Source: Nitrospira defluvii (GTDB lineage: Bacteria; Nitrospirota; Nitrospiria; Nitrospirales; Nitrospiraceae). From it: a stretch of 64,000 nt of DNA. The translations under genes were made by a program, and so were the position numbers. Position 1 is the stretch's first letter. Each line of letters begins with the position of its first letter. Location of the stretch: the NCBI RefSeq assembly GCF_905220995.1, contig NZ_CAJNBJ010000001.1, positions 682,001 through 746,000 on the forward strand. The letters are read 5' to 3'. This document shows positions 35,269 through 44,338 of this stretch, piece by piece. The notes under the pieces were generated by a model that was not told where the DNA came from, ran no database searches, and worked only from the letters and a program-made list of their open reading frames with translations.

Positions 35269-36671
35269 TGGGAAAGTCACTGCCGGTTCTCAATTTCCCC
35301 TTCTTGGGCGACAAGCTGGGGTCACTTCAGCAACAGATCTCCAAGTTCATCTCTCCGGAGGCCCCCTCAACAGGGCCTGGCGACGGCCGGACCGTCGATG
35401 ACTTCAAGCCGTATCTCGTGGCGCTGAACCTCACCAAGCGCTGCAACCTCAAATGTGATCACTGCTACCTCGATGCCACCACCAAAGCCGGTGGCGGCTC
35501 CGACGAGCTCAGCACGGAAGAATGCTTTCGCCTGATCGACCAAATCGCCGAGGTGAACAAAGGATGCCTGCTGGTGATCACCGGCGGCGAGCCGCTCGTG
35601 CGACCGGACATTCTAGACATAGCCCGCCATGCCGTCGGACTCGGTTTTATCGTCGTCTTCGGCACCAACGGCATGTTGATCAACGATCGCATGGCCAAAA
35701 CATTGGTCGAGATCGGCGTGATGGGAGTTGGAATCAGCATCGACTCCCTTGATCCTCAAAAGCACGACCAGTTTCGAGGTGTCCCTGGCGCCTTTGCCAG
35801 TGCACTGGCCGGCATCGAAGCCTGCAAGCGCAACGGCCTCCAGTTCCAAGTACACTTCAGCGCCCAACCCATGAATTATCAAGAGTTGCCTCAGGTGGTG
35901 GAATGGGCTCACCAGCTCGGCGCACGGGTATTGAATGTGTTCTTCATGGTCTGCACCGGACGCGGCGAGGAACTGACCGACATCACACCGCAGCAGTACG
36001 AAGAAGTGCTGGGCTACCTGGTCGACTGTCAGGACCAATACAAGGATATGTTGGTGCGGGCGCGCTGCGCGCCCCATTTCAAGCGGCTGGCGTACGAGAA
36101 AGATCCCAATTCTCCCCTCACCAAGGCGACGGGATACATGGGCGGCGGCTGTTTGGCCGGCACCAATTATGCGCGTGTCACGCCGAACGGAGAACTCACC
36201 CCTTGTCCCTACATGCCGCTGTCGGCCGGAAATGTGCGCGAGGCGAGCTTCGTTGATCTCTGGGAACGGTCGGATGTGTTCAACTCCTTCCGCTATCCGC
36301 AGTTGAAGGGGAAATGCGGAGATTGCGAATACACGGATATCTGCGGCGGTTGTCGGGCCCGGCCCTATGTCGACCATGGCGACTGGCTAGATGAGGACCA
36401 GTGGTGCCTCTACACGCCTAAAGGTGGCGAAAAAATCAAAGTCGCCTTCAATACTCCGGAAGAGACAGCCGTTGCGTGGGACGAAGCGTCAGAGCTTCGG
36501 CTGAGTCGGATCCCCTACTTTCTCCGTGCTATGGTCAAGAAGGGCGTGGAACGGCATGCTCGGGAAAATGGGATCAGCCTCATCACCATCGAGTTGATGG
36601 AAGAACTGAGAAAAAAGCGATTTGGAAACGACGCACCGGTCTTCAATTTTGACATGAGAGGGAAAGAGTAA
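35268..36671 (+). CDS. NirJ/AhbD-like radical SAM-SPASM protein with C-terminal PCP_red
   Basis: A 467-residue enzyme. The radical SAM core has CNLKCDHC followed by GGEPLVRPD; the SPASM part has GGGCLAGTNYARVTPNGE, PCPYMPLSAGN and CGDCEYTDICGGCRARPY, which is the pattern of NirJ (haem d1) and AhbD (sirohaem-route haem synthase). The last 60 residues (VAWDEASELRLSRIPYFLRA to LITIELMEEL) form a PCP_red domain, which NirJ and AhbD do not normally have. Both act on tetrapyrrole side chains, so a porphyrin-like substrate is likely but unproven. The ATG overlaps the stop of the USP fusion gene. A GTG three bases earlier is possible but less likely. Confidence 0.88.
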   Translation: MGKSLPVLNFPFLGDKLGSLQQQISKFISPEAPSTGPGDGRTVDDFKPYLVALNLTKRCNLKCDHCYLDATTKAGGGSDELSTEECFRLIDQIAEVNKGCLLVITGGEPLVRPDILDIARHAVGLGFIVVFGTNGMLINDRMAKTLVEIGVMGVGISIDSLDPQKHDQFRGVPGAFASALAGIEACKRNGLQFQVHFSAQPMNYQELPQVVEWAHQLGARVLNVFFMVCTGRGEELTDITPQQYEEVLGYLVDCQDQYKDMLVRARCAPHFKRLAYEKDPNSPLTKATGYMGGGCLAGTNYARVTPNGELTPCPYMPLSAGNVREASFVDLWERSDVFNSFRYPQLKGKCGDCEYTDICGGCRARPYVDHGDWLDEDQWCLYTPKGGEKIKVAFNTPEETAVAWDEASELRLSRIPYFLRAMVKKGVERHARENGISLITIELMEELRKKRFGNDAPVFNFDMRGKE

Positions 36672-36737
36672 GGGACCGGCACCGCAGTGACTCTATGAAC
36701 CTGGCTGCCATCGCCTCCCGCTCCTCACCAATCGACC

Positions 36738-37253
36738 ATGGATTCCGTACAAAGCCTGTTTCTCGATCTCAATCAGCTCATTCCCATCGTCAACCATTGG
36801 TTTCATCTGCTGTCTGCCGTCATCTGGATCGGCGGCCTGGCATTTCTCGTGATGGCTGTGACTCCCGGGCTTCGTGAGGGCGGGCTCCCGAAAGAATACA
36901 TCCGCCCGATCATCGACGCATTCTATCGACACTACAAGCGTGTGGCTGGTATTCTGTTAGTGGTCCTGCTATTCACCGGCGGCATCAACCTCCACTACGT
37001 CAATCAGATCTTCGTCTCGCAAACCGGTCAGGGTTTACAGAACCATCCGAAGTATCTCTGGATTTTCTGCATCAAGCTCATCCTGGTCCTCTGTCTGCTG
37101 ACACTGTTCCTGTATACCGTCATCTTCAAGTCCGATGAGGACGAAGAAGAGGAAGGCGAGACGTATGAGTCGATTCCCTTCCAACGCGCTGCGCTCTGGA
37201 TGGGCTTCTTCATCATCCTCTGCGCCGCGGCCATGAAACACCTGCATCAGTAG
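36738..37253 (+). CDS. CopD/HemJ-like four-helix membrane protein
   Basis: A 171-residue membrane protein with four hydrophobic segments (about 20-42, 70-90, 108-132, 148-166). The first carries HWFHLLSAVIWIGGL, the His and WxGGL pattern shared by CopD-like and HemJ-like proteins. An acidic loop (EDEEEEGE) precedes the last helix. CopD proteins are linked to copper; HemJ oxidises protoporphyrinogen and binds haem. Next to a NirJ-like enzyme a haem-related role is plausible, but the sequence does not decide. It lies 66 bp downstream of the NirJ-like gene on the same strand. Confidence 0.75.
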   Translation: MDSVQSLFLDLNQLIPIVNHWFHLLSAVIWIGGLAFLVMAVTPGLREGGLPKEYIRPIIDAFYRHYKRVAGILLVVLLFTGGINLHYVNQIFVSQTGQGLQNHPKYLWIFCIKLILVLCLLTLFLYTVIFKSDEDEEEEGETYESIPFQRAALWMGFFIILCAAAMKHLHQ

Positions 37254-37585
37254 ACGCACGCCCCCCCCGCATACTTACCGACAGCGACTCTCGACCACCA
37301 AACATGGGCTTTGCCCCAGGCGGAGCAGCATGCCCACGCTGCTCCGGCCCCTCCGTCGACCACCTGCTCAAAATCTATTGGCATTCGTGGGCCGATCCAG
37401 GTACCCTTCGACCGCGATCATGGCATGTGTGTTGCTTTCTGCAACGTGAGGTGTGCGTGACTCATCGCTCCACAATCGCCACCCTTGTTGATGTCACCAG
37501 AGTGCGGCCGACTCGGTGGTCCGAGAACCGGACCAACCGTGCATGTCCTGATTCCTTGAGGTCGTCCTTTATGAGGAGATGAACC
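37254..37585 (+). other. Intergenic region, 332 bp, with two hairpins
   Basis: GGAGCAGC at 37322-37329 and GCTGCTCC at 37338-37345 form a perfect 8-bp stem that may end the upstream transcript. TGGTCCG at 37517-37523 and CGGACCA at 37529-37535 form a second inverted repeat with a 5-nt centre, about 60 bp before the cytochrome gene, in a position suited to an operator. A 92-codon open frame in the middle has no coding character. Confidence 0.45.
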
Positions 37586-39364
37586 ATGCCCATCCGTCTG
37601 AGCCGGACCCTGGTCTTGACCACCCTGCTGCTCACCCTCTCTCCCCTGCATTGCCGGGCAATCGATCCAGTCTCGCCCCCGAATACTACCCGCGCTCTGA
37701 ACCAGGGATTGTCGGACCAGGAGCTACAGCAGTGGTACCACCTGTCGGCCGGCACTCAGCTGATTCCCTATGATTGGCTCATCGCGTTAGAAGATGAATC
37801 GCTCACCAAGATGTTCGCGGCGACCGGCCTCGTCGCCGACCCGGATCATATCGATAAACTTCCGGTCGGTTTTGCGAAGACCGAAGGACCGAACATCTCA
37901 GTGCCTCAGGCCGGATTCACCTGTTCGTTTTGTCACACCACGCAGTTCAGCTACAAAGGTCAGCGGATCAAGATCGAGGGCGGCCCTTCGCTCCAATACA
38001 ACGCACGATTCCTCAGCGCCCTCATCCAACGGCTGGGCGCGCTGATCCCCCCTGATCTGTCCGCATTCCTCCAGACCCTGAAGGAGCAGGCCCCACCCGA
38101 GCCGTTTAAGACGTTCGCCACCCGCGTCTTGACCAGTCGTGGAGAAGCCGTAACCGCCTACACGCTCACCAAGTTGGCGCAGGATGTGAGAATGCACACC
38201 CACGGGCTGATTTCACGTAGTGGGAGAGACCTTTCGCCTGAGCAGTGGGGGCCGGGCCGGTTTGATGCGCTCGGACGGGGAGGGAATATGGTGTTTACCA
38301 TGCTCCATCCCGACAATCTCAGACCTGCAAATGCCCCGGTCAGTATTCCTCCGCTGTGGGGCGTGTGGGAATATGACTGGGTTCAGTGGGCTGGGTCGAT
38401 TCAACATCCACTGGCGAGGAATATCGGCCAGGTGATCGGCGTCAACGCCGGCCTCTTCAATTGGGCACGACCCGGCGCCGCCATTCCCTCAGACAAAAAC
38501 GGCCTGTTCCGCTCGTCCGTCAATGTCGATTCCCTCACGACCCTCGAAGAATTGGCACGCCGCCTGCCTCCACCGCAATGGCCATCCGCCTTCCCACCCA
38601 TCAATCGGGAACTGGCTGCACGCGGGAAGGACCTGTACCACGGCAACAGGGCCAAGGGTATTCCAAACCTCTGTGCCCATTGCCATGTCCCCGCACGAAT
38701 ATCCGGCTCGTCCGACGGCGGCCCGAGCCTCCAGATCACGATGGTGCCTCTCCAGGAAATCGGCACCGATCCCCTCTATCTGGAGAATTTTTCCCAACGG
38801 ACCGTGGACACGAGTTTTCTGGGGCGTGGGCGAATTTCCGCGCGAGAAGCGTCGGAATACGTCACGAGCGAATTGATGGCCGTGAACAACGCCACGAATG
38901 CGCCTGTCTATCGAAACCGGCCCAACATCTGGCGAGACAAAGCCCAGTACATTGCTCGCCCGCATGTGGCGGTATGGGCCACCGCTCCCTACCTCCACAA
39001 TGGATCGATCCCGAACCTCTACGAATTGCTCTCCCCCGCGAGAGAACGACGCGTCTGTTTCGCTCTGAGTCCGAACATGGAGTTTGACACCGAGAAGGTG
39101 GGGTTTGTCGTCGAAGACTGTACCGGCCTTCCCCCTTCGCCCAGTCAACCCGCACGCTTCGAATTCAAAACCGTATTACCCGGTAACAGCAACCGTGGCC
39201 ACGAATTTACCGATACGCCGGATTGCGACAGCGCAAAAGGCAACGGGGTATTGGGATGTGAACTACCGGTGAATGACCGCTGGGCCATCATCGAATACTT
39301 GAAGACCTGTGATCTCGACAGACTGGTGTTGCCGAATACGCCGGCCTGCCGGAATCTGGACTAG
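37586..39364 (+). CDS. Periplasmic di-haem c-type cytochrome, RoxA-like
   Basis: A 592-residue protein with a signal peptide (about 1-25) and two haem c sites: CSFCH at 113-117 and CAHCH at 363-367. The C-terminal half has WATAPYLHNGSIPNLYELL and WAIIEYLKTC, the pattern of di-haem cytochromes of the RoxA/peroxidase-like group. RoxA is a rubber oxygenase; relatives include di-haem peroxidases, and the substrate here is unknown. A start at 37586 fits GAGGAGATG. It is the first gene of a plus-strand run with a V4R-like kinase and a FadL porin. Confidence 0.85.
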   Translation: MPIRLSRTLVLTTLLLTLSPLHCRAIDPVSPPNTTRALNQGLSDQELQQWYHLSAGTQLIPYDWLIALEDESLTKMFAATGLVADPDHIDKLPVGFAKTEGPNISVPQAGFTCSFCHTTQFSYKGQRIKIEGGPSLQYNARFLSALIQRLGALIPPDLSAFLQTLKEQAPPEPFKTFATRVLTSRGEAVTAYTLTKLAQDVRMHTHGLISRSGRDLSPEQWGPGRFDALGRGGNMVFTMLHPDNLRPANAPVSIPPLWGVWEYDWVQWAGSIQHPLARNIGQVIGVNAGLFNWARPGAAIPSDKNGLFRSSVNVDSLTTLEELARRLPPPQWPSAFPPINRELAARGKDLYHGNRAKGIPNLCAHCHVPARISGSSDGGPSLQITMVPLQEIGTDPLYLENFSQRTVDTSFLGRGRISAREASEYVTSELMAVNNATNAPVYRNRPNIWRDKAQYIARPHVAVWATAPYLHNGSIPNLYELLSPARERRVCFALSPNMEFDTEKVGFVVEDCTGLPPSPSQPARFEFKTVLPGNSNRGHEFTDTPDCDSAKGNGVLGCELPVNDRWAIIEYLKTCDLDRLVLPNTPACRNLD

Positions 39365-39434
39365 TCCACGGACGCCCGAACCATCTGATGGCTCCCGTGC
39401 ACGCCGGAGACGCATCGGACGAGACCGCTCACGC

Positions 39435-42137
39435 ATGACCGATCTCCTCTCCAAAGACCATTCGATCCTTGAACGGCCATTCATGGAGTTTCGCCCCTTC
39501 GGCCTGAATGACCGGGGAGAGAAAATCTGCGATATCAGCGGAGTCGTCGTCCAATCCAACGTGGACTACATGTGCGACTACCTCACACGCACCGCCGGCA
39601 CGGAAGCGGCTACCCATGCGATCGAGGAACTGTGTCGACTCCTGAATGCGCGCCTTCCGGATCGCTCTTATCACGTCACCCCGGACTTTCTCCGCAACAT
39701 TTGGAACAGTTATTCGTATGAGTTCGTCTGCTACCTGCGGGAATTCTGCGAGCAGCTCTCCGGCGACCCAGACTTCCACGTCAATGTCGGCACGCATCGC
39801 AAAGTTCCGCCGCTGATCCAAATTCTCTGCCGCCCGTTTTCGACGCCACAGCTCTACAAGATGTGGCCCCATATGGGCAGGAAATATGTCCGCGACGTGC
39901 TGGAGTTTGAGGTCGGTCGAGTCACTCGACGATCGGCCGTCCTGCGCATGACGTTTACCGATCGGGCACTCGCCCAATTCGGTCCGTACCGAAAACGCTG
40001 TGTCGATGTGATTTGCCTCTCTTGCAAGACCAGCATCGCCCGGGTGCAGACCCAATTGCACGGCACACCGCCCGCCACAGTCCGCGATCTCTCCTGCACC
40101 GCCAACGGCGATCCCTATTGCGAATGGGAATTCACCTGGACGCCACAAGTCCGTAGCTCCATCCCACTAGCCATGTGGTTGCTCGTGGCGGGAGGGACCT
40201 TCGCGTACGTACACATTCGCTGGCCGAACGTTCCGACCATCGAGGCCCTGGGCCTCGCCGCGATTCCGGCGTCGCTGTTGTGGTGGATGATTACCAGCCA
40301 CATGCGCCAGGCCGCCAAACCCTTGCAGAGACTGATTCGTGATCAGGAACAGGTCGTAGACGCCCGCCATGAAGAACTGCGGGAGGCCTATCTGGAGCAA
40401 CAGAGCACCGCCGTCACCTTACGTCGGAAGGTCAACGAGTTAACAACCTTACACCGTGCGGGACTGCTGTTCAGTTCGACCTTCGATCGGGAAGAACTGA
40501 TGACGAACGTCTTGGATACCATCGTCCGCGACCTGCACTACGATCGCGCCATGATCACGCAGTTCGATCGCACCAGAAACGTGTCGCACGACTTTCGTGT
40601 GCGCGGCATGCCGCAGGAAGTCGCGGATTTTCTACGGACGCAAGAAGTATCCGTTACTGACCCCGATAGTGTGGAAGGGACTGTCTTCCTTCGTGGCGAA
40701 CCCGTGCTGACGAACAATATCCACGAAATCTGGGACCGGCTCCACCCCTTCGATCAAAAATTGATCGGCATGGTCAATGTGAAATCCTTCATCACCGTTC
40801 CGCTCAAAACACACCATGCCGTCATCGGCTCTCTTTCAGTCGACCGCACGCACAATCAAGCACTGACCCAAGACGACCTCGATGTCCTGGTCACCCTCGC
40901 CAGCCAAGTCGCCAGTGCCCTGGACAATGCGCAGGCCTATCGGGAGATCGAGTCGCTCAACGCCGGCCTGGAAGCCCGCGTGCGGGAACGTACCGCGGAG
41001 CTGGAAGCCGCGAACGCGCAACTCAAACAGATGGATCGATTGAAATCCAAATTCCTTGCCCACGTCTCTCACGAGCTACGTACTCCGCTCACCAGCATCG
41101 TCGGGTTTGCGGACAACATGCTCGAAGGACTGGTCGGCTCCCTGAACGTCAAACAGGAGCAATACCTCACCCGCATCAAGGCGAACGGAACCAGGCTTGC
41201 GCGTATGATCACCGACCTGCTCGATCTCTCTCGCGTCGAGGCAGGCAAACTGGTGTTGTCCTTTGACCATATCTCCCTTCAAACGGTGGCGACCGACGTC
41301 ATTGAACAGCTCCTTCCCCTCGCGATCACCAAACACCTGCAGATCGAACTCCAAAGTCCCGATCCCGCATTGCTGGTCTGGGCCGATCCGGATCGACTCA
41401 GCCAGATTTTGACGAATCTGCTGGATAATGCTATCAAGTACACGCCGGAGGGGGGGCACATCTCGGTAGATCTGTCGATCTCCGACCATGAGATGGCCCG
41501 AATTGTGGTCCGTGACAACGGTCAAGGCATCCCCCCCGACGCCCTGCCGAAGCTTTTCGATCCTTTTTTCCGCGTGCACCATCAGGAGCGGAGCCAGACG
41601 AAGGGGCTGGGGCTTGGACTCGCGATCGTCAAAGATCTGGTGGAGTTGCATGGCGGCACCATTGCAGTTCACAGCGCGCTGGATCAGGGGACAGAATTTT
41701 CCTTCACCATCCCCCTCCATGCTCGCACATCGACTCCGACCGTCCAACTGCCGTCGGTCCGCCGCCGGCTGCTGGTGGTGGATGACGATCCGGACATTTG
41801 CGATCTCCTGCGGGATCGCCTGGAATCAGAAGGCTTCCAGGTCGAGACAGCTGCGGATGGAGAGACCGCGCTACGCCTATTGGCCGACACACCGGTGGAT
41901 GGGGTGCTCCTGGATATCGCCCTTCCGGAAATGGACGGGTTCGATGTCCTTCGTCAACTACGGCCCAACCGCCCCACACTCCCGGTGGTCATGATGACAG
42001 CCGTGGAGGCGCTGGACCGAGCGATGGCCGCGGTGGAGGCCGGAGCCCAGGGGTACCTTCTCAAGCCCTTTGATGCCACCAGGCTTCGGCACATCATTGA
42101 TCGTTGGTTTCTAAACGGCTCCGTTCACCCCGACTGA
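39435..42137 (+). CDS. Hybrid histidine kinase with V4R-like input, TM pair and GAF
   Basis: A 900-residue hybrid kinase. N-terminus (about 20-235): a ligand-type domain ending in CTANGDPYCEWEFTW, like the C-G--C-F ending of V4R/XylR_N-type domains. Then two membrane segments (about 240-290), a coiled linker, GAF (about 345-500), HisKA with H546 (HVSHELRTP), HATPase (N box NLLDNAIKYT, DNGQGIP, GLGLGLAIV) and a receiver with acceptor D827 and Lys in LLKPF. The start at 39435 is the first ATG before the domain; the Shine-Dalgarno sequence is weak and the frame is open upstream. It lies between a RoxA-like cytochrome and a FadL porin, 19 bp before the latter. V4R-type domains often bind hydrophobic or aromatic ligands. 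Confidence 0.88.
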   Translation: MTDLLSKDHSILERPFMEFRPFGLNDRGEKICDISGVVVQSNVDYMCDYLTRTAGTEAATHAIEELCRLLNARLPDRSYHVTPDFLRNIWNSYSYEFVCYLREFCEQLSGDPDFHVNVGTHRKVPPLIQILCRPFSTPQLYKMWPHMGRKYVRDVLEFEVGRVTRRSAVLRMTFTDRALAQFGPYRKRCVDVICLSCKTSIARVQTQLHGTPPATVRDLSCTANGDPYCEWEFTWTPQVRSSIPLAMWLLVAGGTFAYVHIRWPNVPTIEALGLAAIPASLLWWMITSHMRQAAKPLQRLIRDQEQVVDARHEELREAYLEQQSTAVTLRRKVNELTTLHRAGLLFSSTFDREELMTNVLDTIVRDLHYDRAMITQFDRTRNVSHDFRVRGMPQEVADFLRTQEVSVTDPDSVEGTVFLRGEPVLTNNIHEIWDRLHPFDQKLIGMVNVKSFITVPLKTHHAVIGSLSVDRTHNQALTQDDLDVLVTLASQVASALDNAQAYREIESLNAGLEARVRERTAELEAANAQLKQMDRLKSKFLAHVSHELRTPLTSIVGFADNMLEGLVGSLNVKQEQYLTRIKANGTRLARMITDLLDLSRVEAGKLVLSFDHISLQTVATDVIEQLLPLAITKHLQIELQSPDPALLVWADPDRLSQILTNLLDNAIKYTPEGGHISVDLSISDHEMARIVVRDNGQGIPPDALPKLFDPFFRVHHQERSQTKGLGLGLAIVKDLVELHGGTIAVHSALDQGTEFSFTIPLHARTSTPTVQLPSVRRRLLVVDDDPDICDLLRDRLESEGFQVETAADGETALRLLADTPVDGVLLDIALPEMDGFDVLRQLRPNRPTLPVVMMTAVEALDRAMAAVEAGAQGYLLKPFDATRLRHIIDRWFLNGSVHPD

Positions 42138-42156
42138 ATAAGAGAACGATCGCTCT

Positions 42157-43545
42157 ATGTTGCTCACGCCGCGCTCCCGCCATATCCTCTTGCTGTTTAT
42201 GACCTGGCTGCTCTGGGACTGTCTGTTTGTGGCGATGAACGCTCACGCCCAGACCCCTCGCCTCCAAGGACAGTCAGCCGCTGCCGCCGCCATGGGAAAC
42301 GCATTCGTCGCGCAGGCCGATGACCCCTCCGCGTTGCATTACAATCCGGCCGGGATGACACAGTTGCATGGCTTCCAGACCCTGTTCGGGACCTCACTGA
42401 TCGGTGGTGTCACCCAGTTCACCAGTCCAACCGGCACGCAGGTCACGGGGGATCGTAACGGAAGCCTGGCCTGGCCGCCTCCGGGTCATGTTTACCTTAC
42501 GGCCAACCTCAAAGATCTCGGTCTGTCGGCACTGGGCAACTTCAGCGCCGGCATTGGATTCAACAATCCCTTTGGATCCCTCACCAGATATCCGCTTGAT
42601 GGCCCCTTCCGCAGCGCACTCACCTTTACCACGTTGCCGCTGCTGGACATCAAACCGACCATTGCCTACAAACTCAACGACCAGTTGTCGTTTGGATTGG
42701 GCGCCGACATCTACACGTTTTCGGGCTTGTTTGGCGAAGGGCACCTGGAGCAGAAATCCGTCTGGCCTGGCGGGTTGGGCATTGCCTCCGGCTCGCTGGT
42801 TGAAATCAACGGCAGTGATACGACGGCGGGTTTCAACCTCAGCCTGCTCTACACGCCATTCCGCAACAGCGACGGGAAGCCACTCGTCAATATCGGCCTG
42901 GTCTATCGCAGCCAGGCCACCTTCCATCTCACCGGTACCTTGCTCGCTAATGGGGCATTAGTGGCCAACACCGCGGCCACCTTTGTGCTCCCACAAGTCT
43001 TCTCCGGCGGCATGGCCGTCTGGCCGGTCCGCACTGCCGATCGCGAGTGGAAACTCGAATTCGATGTGGACTACGTCGGCTGGAAAGCTAACCGCACCCT
43101 CGACATCCATCTGTCCAATGGCGCGCTGCTGCCCTTTCCACAAAACTGGCAGAGCGGGTACACAGCCATGGTCGGCACGGAATATCGCTGGTTGCACGTG
43201 CCCGCCATACCTGACTGGGATGTCGCGCTGCGGGCCGGGTATATGAACCAGCAGACCCAGATTCCCGACCGCACCTTCAATCCCGGGGTGCCTTCCGCTA
43301 ACTCCCACATCCCCTCGGTGGGAATTGGGCTGGCCTGCCATGCCAACGGGTCCTTCCTGGGACTCATACGGTGCGGCGAATTGGGTATTGGTCCGCTCAA
43401 ACCGAAACTCTTCGCTATCGATCTCGCCTATCAGGCCGCCATCTATGAGGTTCGAACCGTGGCCGGCAACCAGAATCCAACTGTCAACGGCCGCTATGAC
43501 ACGCTCATTCATGCCGGCTCACTCTCCTTACGGTTTAATTACTAA
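42157..43545 (+). CDS. OmpP1/FadL-family outer-membrane transporter
   Basis: A 462-residue outer-membrane barrel of the FadL family, which moves hydrophobic compounds (fatty acids, aromatics) across the outer membrane. After a signal peptide ending near NAHA come the family hallmarks: AAAAAMGNAFVAQADDPSALHYNPAGMTQL (hatch region), FGLGADIYTF, and a C-terminus ending LRFNY, the usual barrel-assembly signal. It follows the V4R-like kinase by 19 bp, so the two are probably in one operon. Confidence 0.93.
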   Translation: MLLTPRSRHILLLFMTWLLWDCLFVAMNAHAQTPRLQGQSAAAAAMGNAFVAQADDPSALHYNPAGMTQLHGFQTLFGTSLIGGVTQFTSPTGTQVTGDRNGSLAWPPPGHVYLTANLKDLGLSALGNFSAGIGFNNPFGSLTRYPLDGPFRSALTFTTLPLLDIKPTIAYKLNDQLSFGLGADIYTFSGLFGEGHLEQKSVWPGGLGIASGSLVEINGSDTTAGFNLSLLYTPFRNSDGKPLVNIGLVYRSQATFHLTGTLLANGALVANTAATFVLPQVFSGGMAVWPVRTADREWKLEFDVDYVGWKANRTLDIHLSNGALLPFPQNWQSGYTAMVGTEYRWLHVPAIPDWDVALRAGYMNQQTQIPDRTFNPGVPSANSHIPSVGIGLACHANGSFLGLIRCGELGIGPLKPKLFAIDLAYQAAIYEVRTVAGNQNPTVNGRYDTLIHAGSLSLRFNY

Positions 43546-43787
43546 CCCCCCGCATCACTGGACCGGCGATACTCATTGGCACCATTTCCCTCATGGCGAG
43601 GGCACAGTGATTGCCTCTCTCCTCTGATAGAGAGACTCCTAAATCCGTCACTCAGCCGAGAACAGGTTGAGGCGTGGGGCCAAGCTGGACGACCGCCGCC
43701 GGTTGTTGATGTTGAACCGGCCGCATGTCATAGCTTCTGGATCGTGCCCATCCAGCGCGACGTTGTCCGCCTTTGACCACGCCACCC

Positions 43788-43825
43788 GCCGCGTCTTCAT
43801 CCCCATCGAAGACGCGGCACTTTTC
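43788..43825 (+). terminator. Strong terminator-like hairpin
   Basis: A perfect 11-bp stem (GCCGCGTCTTC at 43788-43798, GAAGACGCGGC at 43808-43818), 9-nt loop, followed by ACTTTTCCC. It is 240 bp after the FadL gene and could end that operon. Confidence 0.6.
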
Positions 43826-43901
43826 CCCTCGCCATCCCAGAACTCGCGCTTCCAGCCCCCTTGCCTCCCTACGTAGTCAAGGATTCTAGTGATGCCCCCG
43901 T

Positions 43902-43936
43902 ATCAAATACGATACGGCCAGAATCTAATTCGATAC
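43902..43936. promoter_or_regulatory. Tandem direct repeats with 21-bp period
   Basis: ATCAAATACGATAC at 43902-43915 and ATCTAATTCGATAC at 43923-43936 agree at 12 of 14 bases and start 21 bp apart (two helical turns). The first copy is also part of the inverted repeat CCGTATC/GATACGG (43898-43904, 43911-43917). This looks like a binding site for a dimeric regulator. Confidence 0.45.
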
Positions 43937-44101
43937 AATCCTACCCCTTGTGCTCAGCAGCGAACGTCTCGTGATCCACGACAATGCATCGCGAAACCCG
44001 GAGTGGGCAGGGCGCTTCTGCATCGTCACAACTCATCTGGCGCGCCAGGACAACATGGCACGCCTGTTGCTGCAGTACAGCACGTCACGACATGACACGA
44101 C

Positions 44102-44117
44102 GTCCTGCATGCAGGAC
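44102..44117. promoter_or_regulatory. 16-bp perfect palindrome
   Basis: GTCCTGCATGCAGGAC reads the same on both strands and lies 31 bp before the ATG of the 41-residue membrane protein gene. It is a candidate operator or the base of a small hairpin. Confidence 0.45.
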
Positions 44118-44147
44118 CAGGCTTATCCGAACAGAAAGGAGCCTGAC

Positions 44148-44273
44148 ATGGAACTCGTCATGGGCGGTCTCCTGGTAGGAGTCAGCGGCATGTTGGCTTT
44201 GCTGATTGTCGCGGTTTGGAAAGACGGCGCTGCACATCGGCGTGAGACTCATCCTACACATCGTGGAGTCTAA
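44148..44273 (+). CDS. 41-residue single-pass membrane protein
   Basis: A short gene with a good ribosome-binding site (AAAGGAG, 7 bases before the ATG). The product has one hydrophobic helix (VMGGLLVGVSGMLALLIVAV, about residues 4-23) and a short basic tail (WKDGAAHRRETH...). The function is unknown. It lies 102 bp before the ribbon-helix-helix regulator gene and after a perfect palindrome. Confidence 0.68.
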   Translation: MELVMGGLLVGVSGMLALLIVAVWKDGAAHRRETHPTHRGV

Positions 44274-44338
44274 TCGGACTAAGCTCAGATCTGCACAAGG
44301 AACCGTGCGGCCTGACGCGGGAACAAAGGGAGAATGAA

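Larger units (their letters stand above)
43546..44147 (+). other. Intergenic region, 602 bp, rich in regulatory signals
   Basis: No open frame here has coding character or a ribosome-binding site. The stretch contains a terminator-like hairpin (43788-43818), a tandem pair of 14-bp direct repeats (43902-43936) and a 16-bp perfect palindrome (44102-44117), all listed separately. Confidence 0.55.

Noticed and set aside
37304-37582. 92-codon open frame before the cytochrome gene
   Set aside because: No ribosome-binding site, odd composition and overlap with inverted repeats.
43576-43876. Short open frames after the FadL gene
   Set aside because: They cross a strong terminator-like hairpin and lack ribosome-binding sites.
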